This document shows positions 12,569-22,772 of a DNA stretch of 64,000 nt, piece by piece. Both the position numbers and the translations under genes were made by a program. The DNA comes from Zychaea mexicana (taxonomy: Eukaryota > Mucoromycota > Mucoromycetes > Mucorales > Lichtheimiaceae). Positions within the stretch are counted from its first letter, which is position 1. Each line of letters starts with the position of its first letter. The notes beneath the pieces were generated by a model. The model made no database searches. It was given only the letters and a program-made list of their open reading frames with translations, and was not told the DNA's origin. The DNA lies in NCBI RefSeq assembly GCF_025766255.1, contig NW_026516694.1:248001-312000 (forward strand), in the 5' to 3' direction.

Positions 12569-12913
12569 ATGGCCATGACCTCCTCTACATCCTTTGTGCG
12601 TCAGTGGCGAAGGCTCTTTCGCACCAACATCACACGTCGCAAGTCAACGTCGTCCAACCAATCGTCCGATTCGAACAAATCCAACAAATCCGTACGCTTT
12701 GAGAACGTCGAGTCGGTGTATTATACGCACAGTGCGGTGGAATACGACCGAACGCCAGCACCAGAAGATACAGCGCGACCTGTCCTGGGGCAGTTGTTTT
12801 TTATTGATACTGAAGACATGGAGGATCAAGCACTCGTGCGCAACACAAACCACAACCGGCAGCGGAGCATTCAGACCATCGCGATCCATATTGCGCTGCG
12901 CGCTATGCGATGA
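12569..12913 (+). CDS. Small basic protein with a PP1-docking-like KSVRF motif, 114 residues
   Basis: Single exon. The ATG at 12569 is chosen because it sits in a good context (AACAATGGCC) after a CT- and CAA-rich leader; the frame is open further upstream only through low-complexity UTR. The N-terminus is basic and Ser-rich. The centre reads KSVRFENVESVYYTHSAVEY followed by DRTP, the most protein-like part. K-S-V-R-F fits the RVxF consensus for binding protein phosphatase 1, and a following tyrosine/histidine-rich block is often conserved in small fungal proteins of this kind. No enzyme domain is seen. Function is not known; phosphatase docking is an inference from a five-residue motif. Confidence 0.7.
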   Translation: MAMTSSTSFVRQWRRLFRTNITRRKSTSSNQSSDSNKSNKSVRFENVESVYYTHSAVEYDRTPAPEDTARPVLGQLFFIDTEDMEDQALVRNTNHNRQRSIQTIAIHIALRAMR

Positions 12914-13919
12914 TGATGATGACGATGACAATGACGATGACGATACGAAGCATGATACAATGTGGGAAATGGTGTATTACCCACACCATCCAAAAAAAAA
13001 AAAAGTTGTAATAGTTGTTTAATTTCCTGTATTGGGATAATTTCACCAATATGGTAAAAATATTATCTTTCACTCCTGCAAAGTCTCCCCCCCCCTCCTT
13101 TTCACCGTCCACCCAGACACACACACAGAGTTCTGCACCCTGCTGTCATGGACTTTTATGGCAAGTGGACCGCCTTTGCATTGCATCTGGTTCGATCCCA
13201 TCCAAGTCTTGGCAAAATTAAGGGCGCCCACACCATCTCTAATTACTCTCATCGTTGCTTTTCATACCTCTCTTAATTCCACCCCAACCCCCCCCAAATT
13301 AAAATGAATACCATCCATCAGCTCATACTTTCCATCCACTCACATTATGTATAATAACATTTCAAAATTCTAAACTATAAAATAACCTCCATCAAGTTGC
13401 ATATGATCTTCTAAACCGTCTATTGGCTCTGTTTGGTATCCCATCTATACTCTTTTGCATTGCAAGAAACCATCTGTATATCCTGCCATGGCTACAGAGA
13501 CCCAACAATAGCCGTCGCATCCTAATGACTACAGTGTTTGGTGGAAAAGGAGAGACATAGGCCCGACTTCTTGGCATGCATCAAACGTTTATTCTTGTTA
13601 ATTCCCTTCACCTGCGGCGTAATGTGGAGTCAATGTATAACAATACCAAGAGAGAGAGAGAGAGAGAGCCAACCCGCCCACTGAGGATGTGCATGTGTGC
13701 CGATAGTATACGTTGCTGTATTGTGTATGTTTGTATGTATAGATGCCTTTCCTAATAGCATCATCCAATGTTGTTGTCATGGGGATGGAATGAATGCGGC
13801 AAATACTGTAGCTTTTTGTTTGCGGATAGCCGGACCTTTAAAAAAAAAGTCACTTTATGCGTATTATTGGGGGGTACACCAACCCCAAGAAGGGCCTTTA
13901 CCGCTTTTGCTCAGGGCCA
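12914..13919. other. Intergenic between the small-protein gene and SEC12
   Basis: Pyrimidine-rich, with a (GATGA/CGATGA)-rich start, a (GA)n run at about 13650-13668, and no supported gene. A tRNA-like pair of A/B box sequences near 13158-13198 was examined and rejected. Confidence 0.45.
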
Positions 13920-14274
13920 ATGAAGTCTTTCATAAAGAAGGTCGACTTTCCAGTCTATGGTTTAGAATTCGCTGTCGACGATCGCATTGTCGCTGTGGGT
14001 GGTGGCGGAACGGGGAAATCAGGCGTCAAGAATAAACTGGTAATTCAAAGAAACTCTTTGCAACCCGCACATTCACTTGCGACTTTTTTTTTTTTTTTAC
14101 AACTGACTACGCCCCATCTCTTTGGGCACTCCAACATAGATTGCGTTTCCTGTTAATGACGACACGCCTATAACATGGCCAATACCCGATCAGAAAGATT
14201 GCCCAATGTCTGTCGCTTGCCATCCCAAGGTAAGTTTATCTGGAATACTAGCAAAAACATGTTCTTAACTTTTG

Positions 14275-14311
<37 letters not shown>

Positions 14312-15626
14312 TATCCAGCTACCGTTGTTTGCTACTGGAATCAATGACGAAGCCAACGTGATCGAGCGGGGAGAGAATCAATCTTGCCACCTTTTTGAAC
14401 TCGGATCAAGGTCCGTTTTTTCATTGAGTCTATAGACCCAAGGATGGATTGCGTCGTTTTTGGGGGAGAGAGGAGGAGGAGGACTGTACGTATTCCATCT
14501 AAACATTGATAACAGCACAATACAGCCACTCAACAAAACATCTGCGAGTACTACCCGGAACGTTGAAGATTATCAGGTGTGTGTGTGTGTGTGTGTGTGT
14601 TTTCCATGCATTAATAAAAACAATGATAGATCGAGAGGAAGCACATTGAGCTTATGCCTTACATTATAGAAAGTAACCCGGTTCAGTCGTTCTGGTCAAT
14701 ATCTGGTAACCGGCTTCACGGACGGTCGAGTGACAGTGCTCAAGATGCCAGATTTGACATTAGCATTCCCGCCCCTGCGGTTCAACGGCGTACAAGATGT
14801 AGACGTGGATCCTGAAGAGGAGTATCTCGCTGTAGCAACCCCCAAGGCATTGATCATCGTGTCCCTGGAAGACGGAACCATCACACAGGTCATTGATAGT
14901 CCCAAACTGAACAAAAAGACCGAGTGCGAGTTCCGTTGTTGTCGCTACAGTAGTAACCTTTCCTCGTCGTCAAACGAGCGCAAACTCTATGCAGTGGTCA
15001 ACCCAAAATCACGCGGTCATGGATTCATATGCGTTTGGGATTTGCGGAAACGGAAGCAGCGCCGCTATCCGGTCACGCAGGTCAAGACGGCCAGTGTGTG
15101 TCGCAAGAGTATCACAAGCTTCAGTGTGAGTCCATCTGGGGATCTGTTGGCTTATGCGTCAACGGATCTGAGCGTTGGACTCGTGGATGCGAAAACTTTG
15201 AGGGTGAGAGTTCGTTTATAATTCACCAATTTACTCAGGTTACTTTTACTAACCGTCCCCCGCTTTTTTCTGTATGCCACCCCCCCCTCCTTTTGGTAAC
15301 CAGCCTATGCTGCAAGTGAAGAACGCGCATGGATTCGCTATCACAAGTTTGACCTTTAGCCCTTCAGGCAAATATTTGGCTAGTGCAGGAGCTGATACAA
15401 GATGCAGGATCATGGTGCTTCCTGGTCATCTGAAGGCTTCTTTTGGTACTGGTACGTGCTCGTATAACGAGGTGGAAAGAAGAGATCGCAAAACTAATGA
15501 ACTTTTTCTATACTGTGCGTATGACATTGACTTAAAGGGTTCAGTTTTTCGGCTTTGATATACGCTATCCTAAGCGTTCTTTTACTAGCGTTGTTGATGC
15601 ACATTGCTCCACAAGTCAAGTTTTAA
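13920..15626 (+). CDS. SEC12: SEC12 (PREB homologue), Sar1 guanine nucleotide exchange factor
   Basis: Seven exons: 13920-14039, 14140-14229, 14319-14410, 14516-14576, 14670-15203, 15304-15451, 15538-15626; 377 residues. The protein activates the GTPase Sar1 at the ER to start COPII vesicle budding. Evidence: the N-terminal FPVYGLEF then VGGGGTGKSGVKNKL is the Sec12/PREB signature that forms the K+-binding exchange loop. WD40-type blades follow (FSRSGQYLVTGFTDG, FSVSPSGDLLAYASTD, FSPSGKYLASAGAD). The last exon encodes one hydrophobic helix (about residues 352-369, SALIYAILSVLLLALLMHIA) with only about eight residues after it. This fits a type II ER membrane protein with an almost absent lumenal tail, shorter than the yeast protein. 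Intron 2 ends in a (CT)n tract and intron 4 starts with (GT)n. High confidence; the fourth exon border is the least certain. Confidence 0.93.
14279..14307 (+). repeat. (CT)n tract at the 3' end of SEC12 intron 2
   Basis: About 14 CT units directly ahead of the CAG acceptor at 14316-14318, presumably serving as the polypyrimidine tract. Confidence 0.9.
14577..14600 (+). repeat. (GT)n run at the 5' end of SEC12 intron 4
   Basis: The donor is the first GT of a 12-unit GT run, so several alternative donors overlap. Confidence 0.9.
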
Positions 15627-17638
15627 AAAAAGAAAATGCCGACGCACGGCCCGCACGATCACAGTGTTCCCATGTTTGATAGAGTGGCTAGGAGTAGTAG
15701 TAATAGTAGTGTAGTGCTTATCATCCATTCAACATTTCTCATATGGCATTATACTCTATAATGATGCAATCCATTAACGTCGTCATCATCGCTGTTCATT
15801 GCAGCCATTCTATCACTCTATAGTAGTAGTAGTATGATCACCAGACAAACCCTTGTTGTGTTGTATTTTTTTTTGTATAAAATACTGCTCAATTGAGCAC
15901 CTATACCATAGAATCATGCTATTTTTAAAATTAAAGAACATGTAAGGGTCTCGCAAAGTTTGCCTCCTCCTGAGGAGTGGATGGCTCCCACTGTACATAT
16001 GTACATGTACATAACTTGTATATGTTATGCGTGCACTGGCTCAGATCATTCGTGTACAAGACCCTTTCACCATCCTCCGTCGTATTTATAACGCTATTTT
16101 TAAAAGAAAGCAGTAATATGTACTGCTGTACGCATACAGTATACTAACATATGTCGGTCGAGCTAGAGTTACTAGCCTCCTGCATCTATTTCGATGAAAC
16201 TTTATAGAAGCAGTTTTTTTTCTAACCAGTTGTAAGTATGTATAAGCTTCAAAAGTCATTCGATCATAATGCATATTATTATGAGGCAGACCGCGTAACA
16301 GGGCAACTCATTCGTAAAACAGGAGTGCGTATGTGTAGTATATATATATGTACAACGACTTGGAATTTCTACTTGCCACCTTTAAGCAATGATTTCAACA
16401 GCATTTCTCTTTTTTATCGTGGTGCGGGTTGGACAAGAAGATCAGTCTTTAGTTTATCTGACGTTGTGCAAGCGTATTAATATGTATAATAACTGTATGA
16501 TACATCAACAGACCCATGTTCCCCGCCTGACGCTATCATAACAGTATGGTTATGATTGTTGGGTCGTCTCTTTGTTATTACAGCGTTTAGTTTGTTGAGA
16601 GTCTATTATATAAAAACATAGATTTTCAAAGATGCATTGTCTGTCACTGGAGCTATGTCATAAAACATGTATCCATCTTGATTTCTTATACGTTATGTAG
16701 GATTGCTATCATATACATATTGGGGAGTCGTGTAACAATCAATACGACCGTTGATGTTAATGAAAATCTGGAGGCTCGAGGTTGTCTATCATATGATATT
16801 TCTTTCATTGGAGAAGAGAAAAGGAGCAGGGTTTGATTATTTCAATAGCGATCAGTGTGATAGATCGCTTACTATGGCAGGTATAGGTATTATAGTACAT
16901 CAGTAACAGATGGAGGAGATTATTACATATGATAACATTGAGGGAAGATTCTCAATGCAATGTGTAGTTGAGGCCGAATATTTATCTATCAATAACTGAT
17001 ACTGCTATCATATCAAATAATACTTTTTTTCATAGAAACACTAGCGTGACTTGTATGTCATCACAACCCGAAAAAATATGTAGGAGAAAGGTGCTTTATT
17101 TGTTAATAAATTGTCATAACTGACAAAGATCTATTTCTCGTTCGCTTTAATTTTTGCTTTGAAGGTAAGAGTGTATCGACGATAATTCTGGTACACATTT
17201 ATATGTAGCAGCTGGTAAGAGTCATTCTCTTATTTTTGAGCAAACTGCATGATATAGTAGAGAACGCTTAATATAATAATCGCGATAGCATAAGAAAGTA
17301 ATTATAGATAAATTGATTCTCATTACTCTCCTTGTATTCTTTGCTCATATCGTCTTGACATTACCTCACACTTATTTTACTCTTCAGTCAAACTCAACTT
17401 GAAGTACACCATCTTAGTCGAAATATTATAAAACGGAAATTGCTATACTTGCTATTTCTGTGTAGTCGATATCACATCTCTACTCTGGAAATATAAGAGA
17501 GGTCGTTACGGTTCAATCCCAACTCAAGTCCATATTTGGAAATTAGCATCCTGTCACCCTTCTTTTTGCCCGCACACGCGTGTTTCTCAGGAACGTTTAC
17601 ACTTCAACTTTGTTGTCTCTCTCTATTATAATCTTACT
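15627..17638. other. AT-rich intergenic region, no gene seen
   Basis: About 2 kb with no ORF longer than about 80 codons and no family signature. Short TAG/GTA microsatellites are present near 15690-15710 and 15823-15834. The sequence is more A+T rich than the flanking genes. Confidence 0.55.
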
Positions 17639-19519
17639 ATGAGTTCGCAAGAGGTGTGTTACTGCTTCAATCTTTCGTAAACGACAATTGAAAGGTTTAT
17701 TCATGAAAATCGTTGAGCATCTTTGAGCCTTGCCCGGGATTCTTGCCTGAGATTCTGACAGACTGCTCTAAAAAACTTAAAGTGCACTAACTAACTTTTC
17801 TTATTTGAATATTGAAGCAATCTGACGTTGCCCAAGACTGTCGCTGTGGTTACAATAATGGGCCGTGCCCACTTCATTCTCGCAACGTTCGCCGTAGAAT
17901 AGGCAATGTATGATTAAGGCCACCGTTTGAAATTTACTGTTACAGTTTGTTTAATTGGAAAAAAAATGGAATGACGGGTAGATTGTCGTTGAGGATCCTA
18001 CTGCTCCTACTCCCTGTTACTACACCTAGATCCTGCGTCTGTGGCTCGATTACTCATCAGAGGCGATCCTATCGTTTCTGCAAGCTGAATCCTGCCAATC
18101 AAACCGATGGCTTTGTGATAGGTACTTTTATTGCAATTTTTGCTGACAAAGCTACAATTTCTGCTTCTCCTCGAGCTACTTCAGCTGTTGCCACGTCGCC
18201 TCCACCAACTTCTCCCATTGTTGCTGCCTTGCCTCCGTCGCCTCCACCACCATCACCCACCATTGCCAATCCTCCCTCAACAACTACGCCTACTCCTACC
18301 ACCACCGCACGAGTTACGCGTTGCACCAGTTGCTGGGCACCAACACACACGCGCCGCACCCACCGCCTCTGTCCGTTTAACCCGAGCAATGTCCAGCATG
18401 AGCATGGGGCACAATACCGCATTGCGCGCGTAGTCCCCTTCGAGCCAGAAGACGTTTTTGGGCCAAACGCATGCTATACTGCCGGTGACTCCTTCCACCG
18501 TCATGCCTTACCACGCATGGAAATTCTTTGCCCATTTTGCGGTGCGCTGATGTGGTTGGATGGAAAGCTCACAACATCATCCGTGCGCAATCCTCGCATT
18601 GGGGTCTCTGCTGTCTTTCCGGGAAAATTCAATTGCCACTTCCTCGCGCTCCTCCTGCTCCACCTTGCGACCTCCAAATGAATCGTGATTGCAATAATTC
18701 TGTTAGTGTCAACTTCCACACCAACATTAGGGCATATAACAGTATGTTTGCATTTGCATCCATTCTTGGTGGTAACGTCGATCCAGTCTTAGCAAGTGGC
18801 GCTGGCGGCGTGCCCACTTACCGTATTAATGGTACATTGTATCATGCTGTTGGTGCACTGAGACCCGACAACCAGGCGCAAGCGAATTATTCGCAGATCT
18901 ATTTCGAAGATACGCAGGAGCAATTGGCAAGACGTACGACTTTGTATTCTGGGCTCCTCCGCGAGACGATCGAAATGCTGCAAGGTGTAATGGAGACGCA
19001 CAATCCTTTGGCGCGCACATTCGTTTCTGCTGTCGAAACCCACGGTGATCAGCCACTTGGAACACTTCAGGCTGTAATTCGACAAAGCGATTTGGGCCGT
19101 CGCTATGATCAACAGGGTTACCCTGAAGTAGCAGCAATGGTGGTAGAACGTACTGTGGATGGCACTGCACGGGAGCATGACTTTGTCATTCACGATCGTG
19201 CAGAAAGTCTTCGTCGTATCAGCTCCTTGCACGCATCGTATATGCCGCTCCATTACGTCCTGATGTTCCCATTTGGCGATAATGGATGGTTCCAAAGGTT
19301 TGACTTGCGAGTCAGTGTCGCACGACACGATCCAAGTAACGCTGCGTGAGCATTGCGCGTACTTGCTCATGATCCGTAAGGGCGACAGCGATTCGTTCCT
19401 GCATTACTATAGACGTCCCTTTTAGTAGATGGTGGTTGACAACTACGCACGTATCGAATTTTCCCGCCTTATCCAGCAGTTTTTACCAAGCAGCGTGGTC
19501 CGTGTGAAGTACAAGTGAT
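17639..19519 (+). pseudogene. Decayed Helitron transposase, N-terminal zinc-finger and helicase-like region
   Basis: Several Cys/His modules occur in order: DCRCGYNNGPCPLHSRN (exon near 17818-17908), SCVCGSITHQRRSYRFCKLN (about 18030-18090) and CTSCWAPTHTRRTHRLCPFN (about 18323-18382). Then ILCPFCGALMWLDGKL (about 18522-18569) and, after a frame change near 18597-18600, WGLCCLSGKIQLPLPRAPP and NIRAYNSMFAFASILGGNVD. Next come RINGTLYHAVGALRP, a FVIHDRAESLRRISSLHASY block and MPLHYVLMFPFGDNGW (about 19241-19288), the hallmark of the Helitron helicase-like N-terminal domain. Past the first stop the relic still reads VVDNYARIEFSRL (about 19436-19474), the segment that follows in Helitrons. Two adjacent stops precede it, and the HUH replicase and helicase are missing. 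A Pro/Thr/Ala-rich linker separates the zinc modules. It is a broken relic, in opposite orientation to the one at 6.7-7.8 kb. Confidence 0.82.
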
Positions 19520-20219
19520 AATCTAGAAAAAGGTTATTCCGAGGTACCCACTAAAATTGGCAGTGACACAAAACTACAGCTCTTGTACTTATATACCATT
19601 ATCCCCTTTAAATCCCCCTCTCTTCTCTCTATCACACAATTATCATAACCTCCTGAATAAGTAAGATATCATTATTATATTGTATTATCCTATAGCTCCC
19701 AACAATGAGATAACAAGAGCAATAAAAGCCTTTTAGTCTATAAAATAAGACATACGTAGATCACGTGCTATTATCTCGAAATCACACCAAGACTGGAATG
19801 TTGCAGCTATCACGTTTCCAGGCTCACTAAACCATGAAACTAATTGAAATAGTGATGGTAAGGTGATACTGAAACTACAAGTAATAACATTGTATCGGTC
19901 GGATTGACATACCCTTTTTAGGATTTGGAAGCCGAAAAAATCGACCGCATGGATGCGTACATGGAAGTGCTGTCTTTAGCGAGGGGATGCTAATGACTTG
20001 AACCGGAAATTGATTCTTTCTGTTCATCACGTGTAAGCAATCTAGAACAAAGCGAATATATGAAACCATGACTCTGATCATAAATTTTTTATTCTAGGAT
20101 CATGATGCTCCATACAAGAATCTGAATATTGCACACGCTATCTGCTTCTCACGCTCCAAAACCTATTCGATGATGACAAATGCTGCATAAGAATTAGGTG
20201 GTATGCGAGAACTTGAAGA
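19520..20219. other. No supported gene
   Basis: Short random ORFs only. May include upstream parts of the relic at 20220-20653, too decayed to read. Confidence 0.4.
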
Positions 20220-20653
20220 TTGTATATGATATCAATCTTACCGATGTTCAATATTCAGGACAAAACACTGAGACAGTACAAGGAGACTATGGCACCTGAT
20301 TGTTTGATTAGCATCGTTATGGATAACCACATCACAAACAACATCGGCTTTGGTGAAGTCAATTCTGAATATGAAGCAAAAAATCATCGAGCAGTCAACA
20401 TTGATCTGCTTGCTTTTACTTTGTACAACTAAAGGCTGATGGATTATATATTATGATCGAGATAGCGAATGTAAATGTGCCATTGTCTATACGTGATCTC
20501 CGCGGCTACCTGGTCTATTTGGCCGACATCAAAACGATGCTTCAAGTATTCCAAGACCAATGTCTTCCCAGCTCCACTGACCCCATAATTACTCGAAAGC
20601 GAAGGTCAGTCACTTTGGGAGAAAATGAGCCCTGTTTTGACGAAAACCCGTGA
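20220..20653 (+). pseudogene. Relic of a Mucorales multicopy protein family with a PD-(D/E)XK-like signature
   Basis: Two frames read as one broken protein: PDCLISIVMDNHIT then GFGEVNSEYEAKNH and INIDLL-type residues (about 20296-20415). After a stop and a frame change comes KADGLYIMIEIANVNVPLSI followed by RDLRGYLVYLADIKTMLQVF (about 20431-20555). The pattern PD...GxGEVx...DLL is that of PD-(D/E)XK nuclease-fold proteins; here the last catalytic position reads E-V-N rather than E-V-K. I recall a large multi-copy family in Mucorales genomes with the same 'GlY.MiEi..v.lPlsl.dl' ending, but no search was run. Broken by at least one stop and one frameshift. Confidence 0.5.
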
Positions 20654-20866
20654 CCGCAAGAGGCAACAAGGTAATATCACATTAAAGATATGATAAATAA
20701 GATTTTCCCGCTGCTGTATAATAAAACATATCAGTGTAACGCTTATTGGGACCCAAGTGAGGAATGTGTAAGTGTTTGTGTGTGGCGTTCTCTAAAATGC
20801 TTGTTGTCTGTGCGTAATGCGTTGTGCGATATATATAAGTGTAGTATTTTCATGATATACTACTAC

Positions 20867-20898
<32 letters not shown>

Positions 20899-21092
20899 AT
20901 GATAATGGAGGTAATAGTAGTAGTAGTAGTAGTATCAAAAAGATGTAGTATATAATGTATGCTGCTATGGTTAGAAAAGAAACAAAAAAGAGAGGGAATG
21001 ACAAACCAGATTATTATGTTATACACAACAATTATGAAAAAATGAAAGGTGGATGTGGTGGGTAGGAGAAATTAATTTTCCTCCTTCCCCTC
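20654..21092. other. Intergenic 3' flank with TAG/GTA microsatellites
   Basis: (TAC/TAG)n runs at about 20858-20889 and 20916-20934. No gene is supported. It is the 3' flank of the minus-strand SxIP-protein gene. Confidence 0.6.
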
Positions 21093-22577
21093 CTAATATG
21101 CTGATCTTTTTGTCATGCCAATCCGGCTCGCACTTCTTGTCGTGGATGCCGTTGACCGTGGCAACACATGTTGCTGTTGTTGTTGTTGTTGTCGTGACGG
21201 TGGACGGGACGCTGAAGAGGAAGAGGGAGGACCGCCAAAAATACTAGTTCTTTGTCCCCCTCCTCCACTACTACCACCCAACATACCCATGGGTGATCGT
21301 GCGCGCGAGGTTGCTGTCGATGGGATATGACTGGCACGGTTGCCTAAACGACTGCTTGTTCTTGGCGCTGCCGATAATAGACTCGATGATTGCTGCTGGT
21401 CGCGCGCATGTGAGGAACAAGTACTACTGTTGTTTGCGGCATTCAATCTTGCCAATCCGCTACCAATGCTACTGCTCGACCGCGTTGACAGTGTGCGTTG
21501 CGGACTGGGTGTGGCAAGCCGGGAACTGGAGGGTGCTGGTATATGCGATGCCCGCTTGGCAAGTTTGGAAGTCATGCCGATTCTTGAGCCTGAACGGGCA
21601 GGTAATTCGTTGTTGTTGTTGTTGTTCGAAGAGGTATTGAACGAGTGGCTTTGTGCAGGCTTTGGAAGACGTGCTGATGATGATGGTTGCTGTTGCGGTG
21701 ATAGATGCTGCTGTTGCTGATAAGGAGGATGATAATGATGACTGCCGCTAGTCATGCTGCCGTTGGCCGAGGTAGCAGTTGAGTTTGATGTCGATGGGTG
21801 CATCAGGTTGTGTGTTCTGTACGTTACAGTCGACTGAGATGTCACACTGTTCTCGCTGCTCAGACTGCCCGAACGATGTCGACGGATCCTTGGGAACGCA
21901 GCAGGCTTCATGGGCGGGGTGGGCAATTTGTGGGATGCAATGGAGGACTATACATCACGTGTGCGCATACATATACAGTTTTTTGTCAATTTATCATTTG
22001 CTTGCCTTTTCGCCTTTGTCTGGGAAAAGGAATTTACCTCGTCCATCTTCCAAAACTCCTCATCCGAATCATCGAGTTCCAGGTTAGCGAGGTCTGGGAG
22101 ACTCGTTTCATCGTCCATATCCGAGGCATAGTTGGCTTTAATCAATTCATCCAAATTGACGCTGTCTTCGGAACTGATGGATGCTATTGACAGTGGTCGT
22201 CCTTTGACTCGTCTATTTATATTTAATTAAATCTTGTCAGGTTTATGGCCCTCCCCTTCTCTCCCCCTTTTTTTTTCGTGTTTTGGAGATAATAAAGAAA
22301 AAGGCTCCGTTGTTGTCCTTTCGGTATTACTGCAACCGGTTTGATAGAGCCTTCTATATCGCATCCCAAAACCCTGCTTTCAAGTTGTTTACCTAAAGCT
22401 TGTTTGCATATCGACACTGGGGTCGTCGTTGTCGCTGTCGACACCGTTAGAATAGGACGGTGGTTGTACGTTCATCAGCCAGCCGTGGACATTGCTTGCA
22501 TCAGGAGGTGTGGAATGAGGGGTTAATTGGCTGGCCGGTTTCCCCGACATTATTTGAAAATTGGATGGTGGAGGCAT
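21093..22577 (-). CDS. Ser/Gln-rich disordered protein with two SxIP (EB1-binding-like) motifs, 404 residues
   Basis: Three exons on minus: 22577-22393, 22212-22038, 21947-21093, all phases consistent. The N-terminal 120 residues are acidic and hydrophilic (LPDLANLELDDSDEEFWKMD). The long last exon encodes low-complexity Ser, Gln, Asn and Arg-rich sequence without a folded domain. Within it a short module repeats: SGSRIGMTSKLAKRASHIPA (SHIP at about 254-257), SRLGNRASHIPSTATSRARS (SHIP at about 326-329) and SASRIGMTKRSAY at the C-terminus. S-x-I-P flanked by basic and Ser residues is the motif by which microtubule plus-end proteins bind EB1/Mal3/Bim1. I therefore suggest a plus-end tracking protein, but no known family is recognised. 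It is the most downstream of three tandem minus-strand genes. Confidence 0.75.
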
Positions 22578-22772
22578 CGCGTTTATTTTGGATTAGGAAT
22601 AGAAATTATATGTAAAGAAGGTATGTACGTTTTATGAATATGTGCGTGTATGAGAAAAAGAAGTCAAGGGAGAGGAAAGTGAGAAGGAGAGAGAGAAAGG
22701 GAAATAGAAAATACACAGGCAAAAGAGAAGTGTGGTCGCCCGTCGGAGTATTTCAGTCCCCACCTTTTATTT

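Noticed and set aside
13150..13230. tRNA-like A box (TGGCAAGTGG) and B box (GGTTCGATCCC) on plus
   Set aside because: The boxes are about 15 nt too close, and neither the acceptor stem nor the T stem pairs. At best a degenerate tRNA-derived fragment.
17490..17540. B-box-like GGTTCAATCCC
   Set aside because: No A box at the right distance and the T stem does not pair.
18131..18433. Leu/Pro-rich ORFs on both strands at 18.1-18.4 kb
   Set aside because: Shadows of the Pro/Thr linker in the Helitron relic.
20850..20940. Regular repeats that might suggest a CRISPR-like array
   Set aside because: Simple TAC/TAG triplets without unique spacers, in a eukaryotic genome.
21115..21720. Plus-strand Cys/Val-rich ORFs
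   Set aside because: Antisense of the CAG/AAC-rich coding exon of the SxIP-motif protein.
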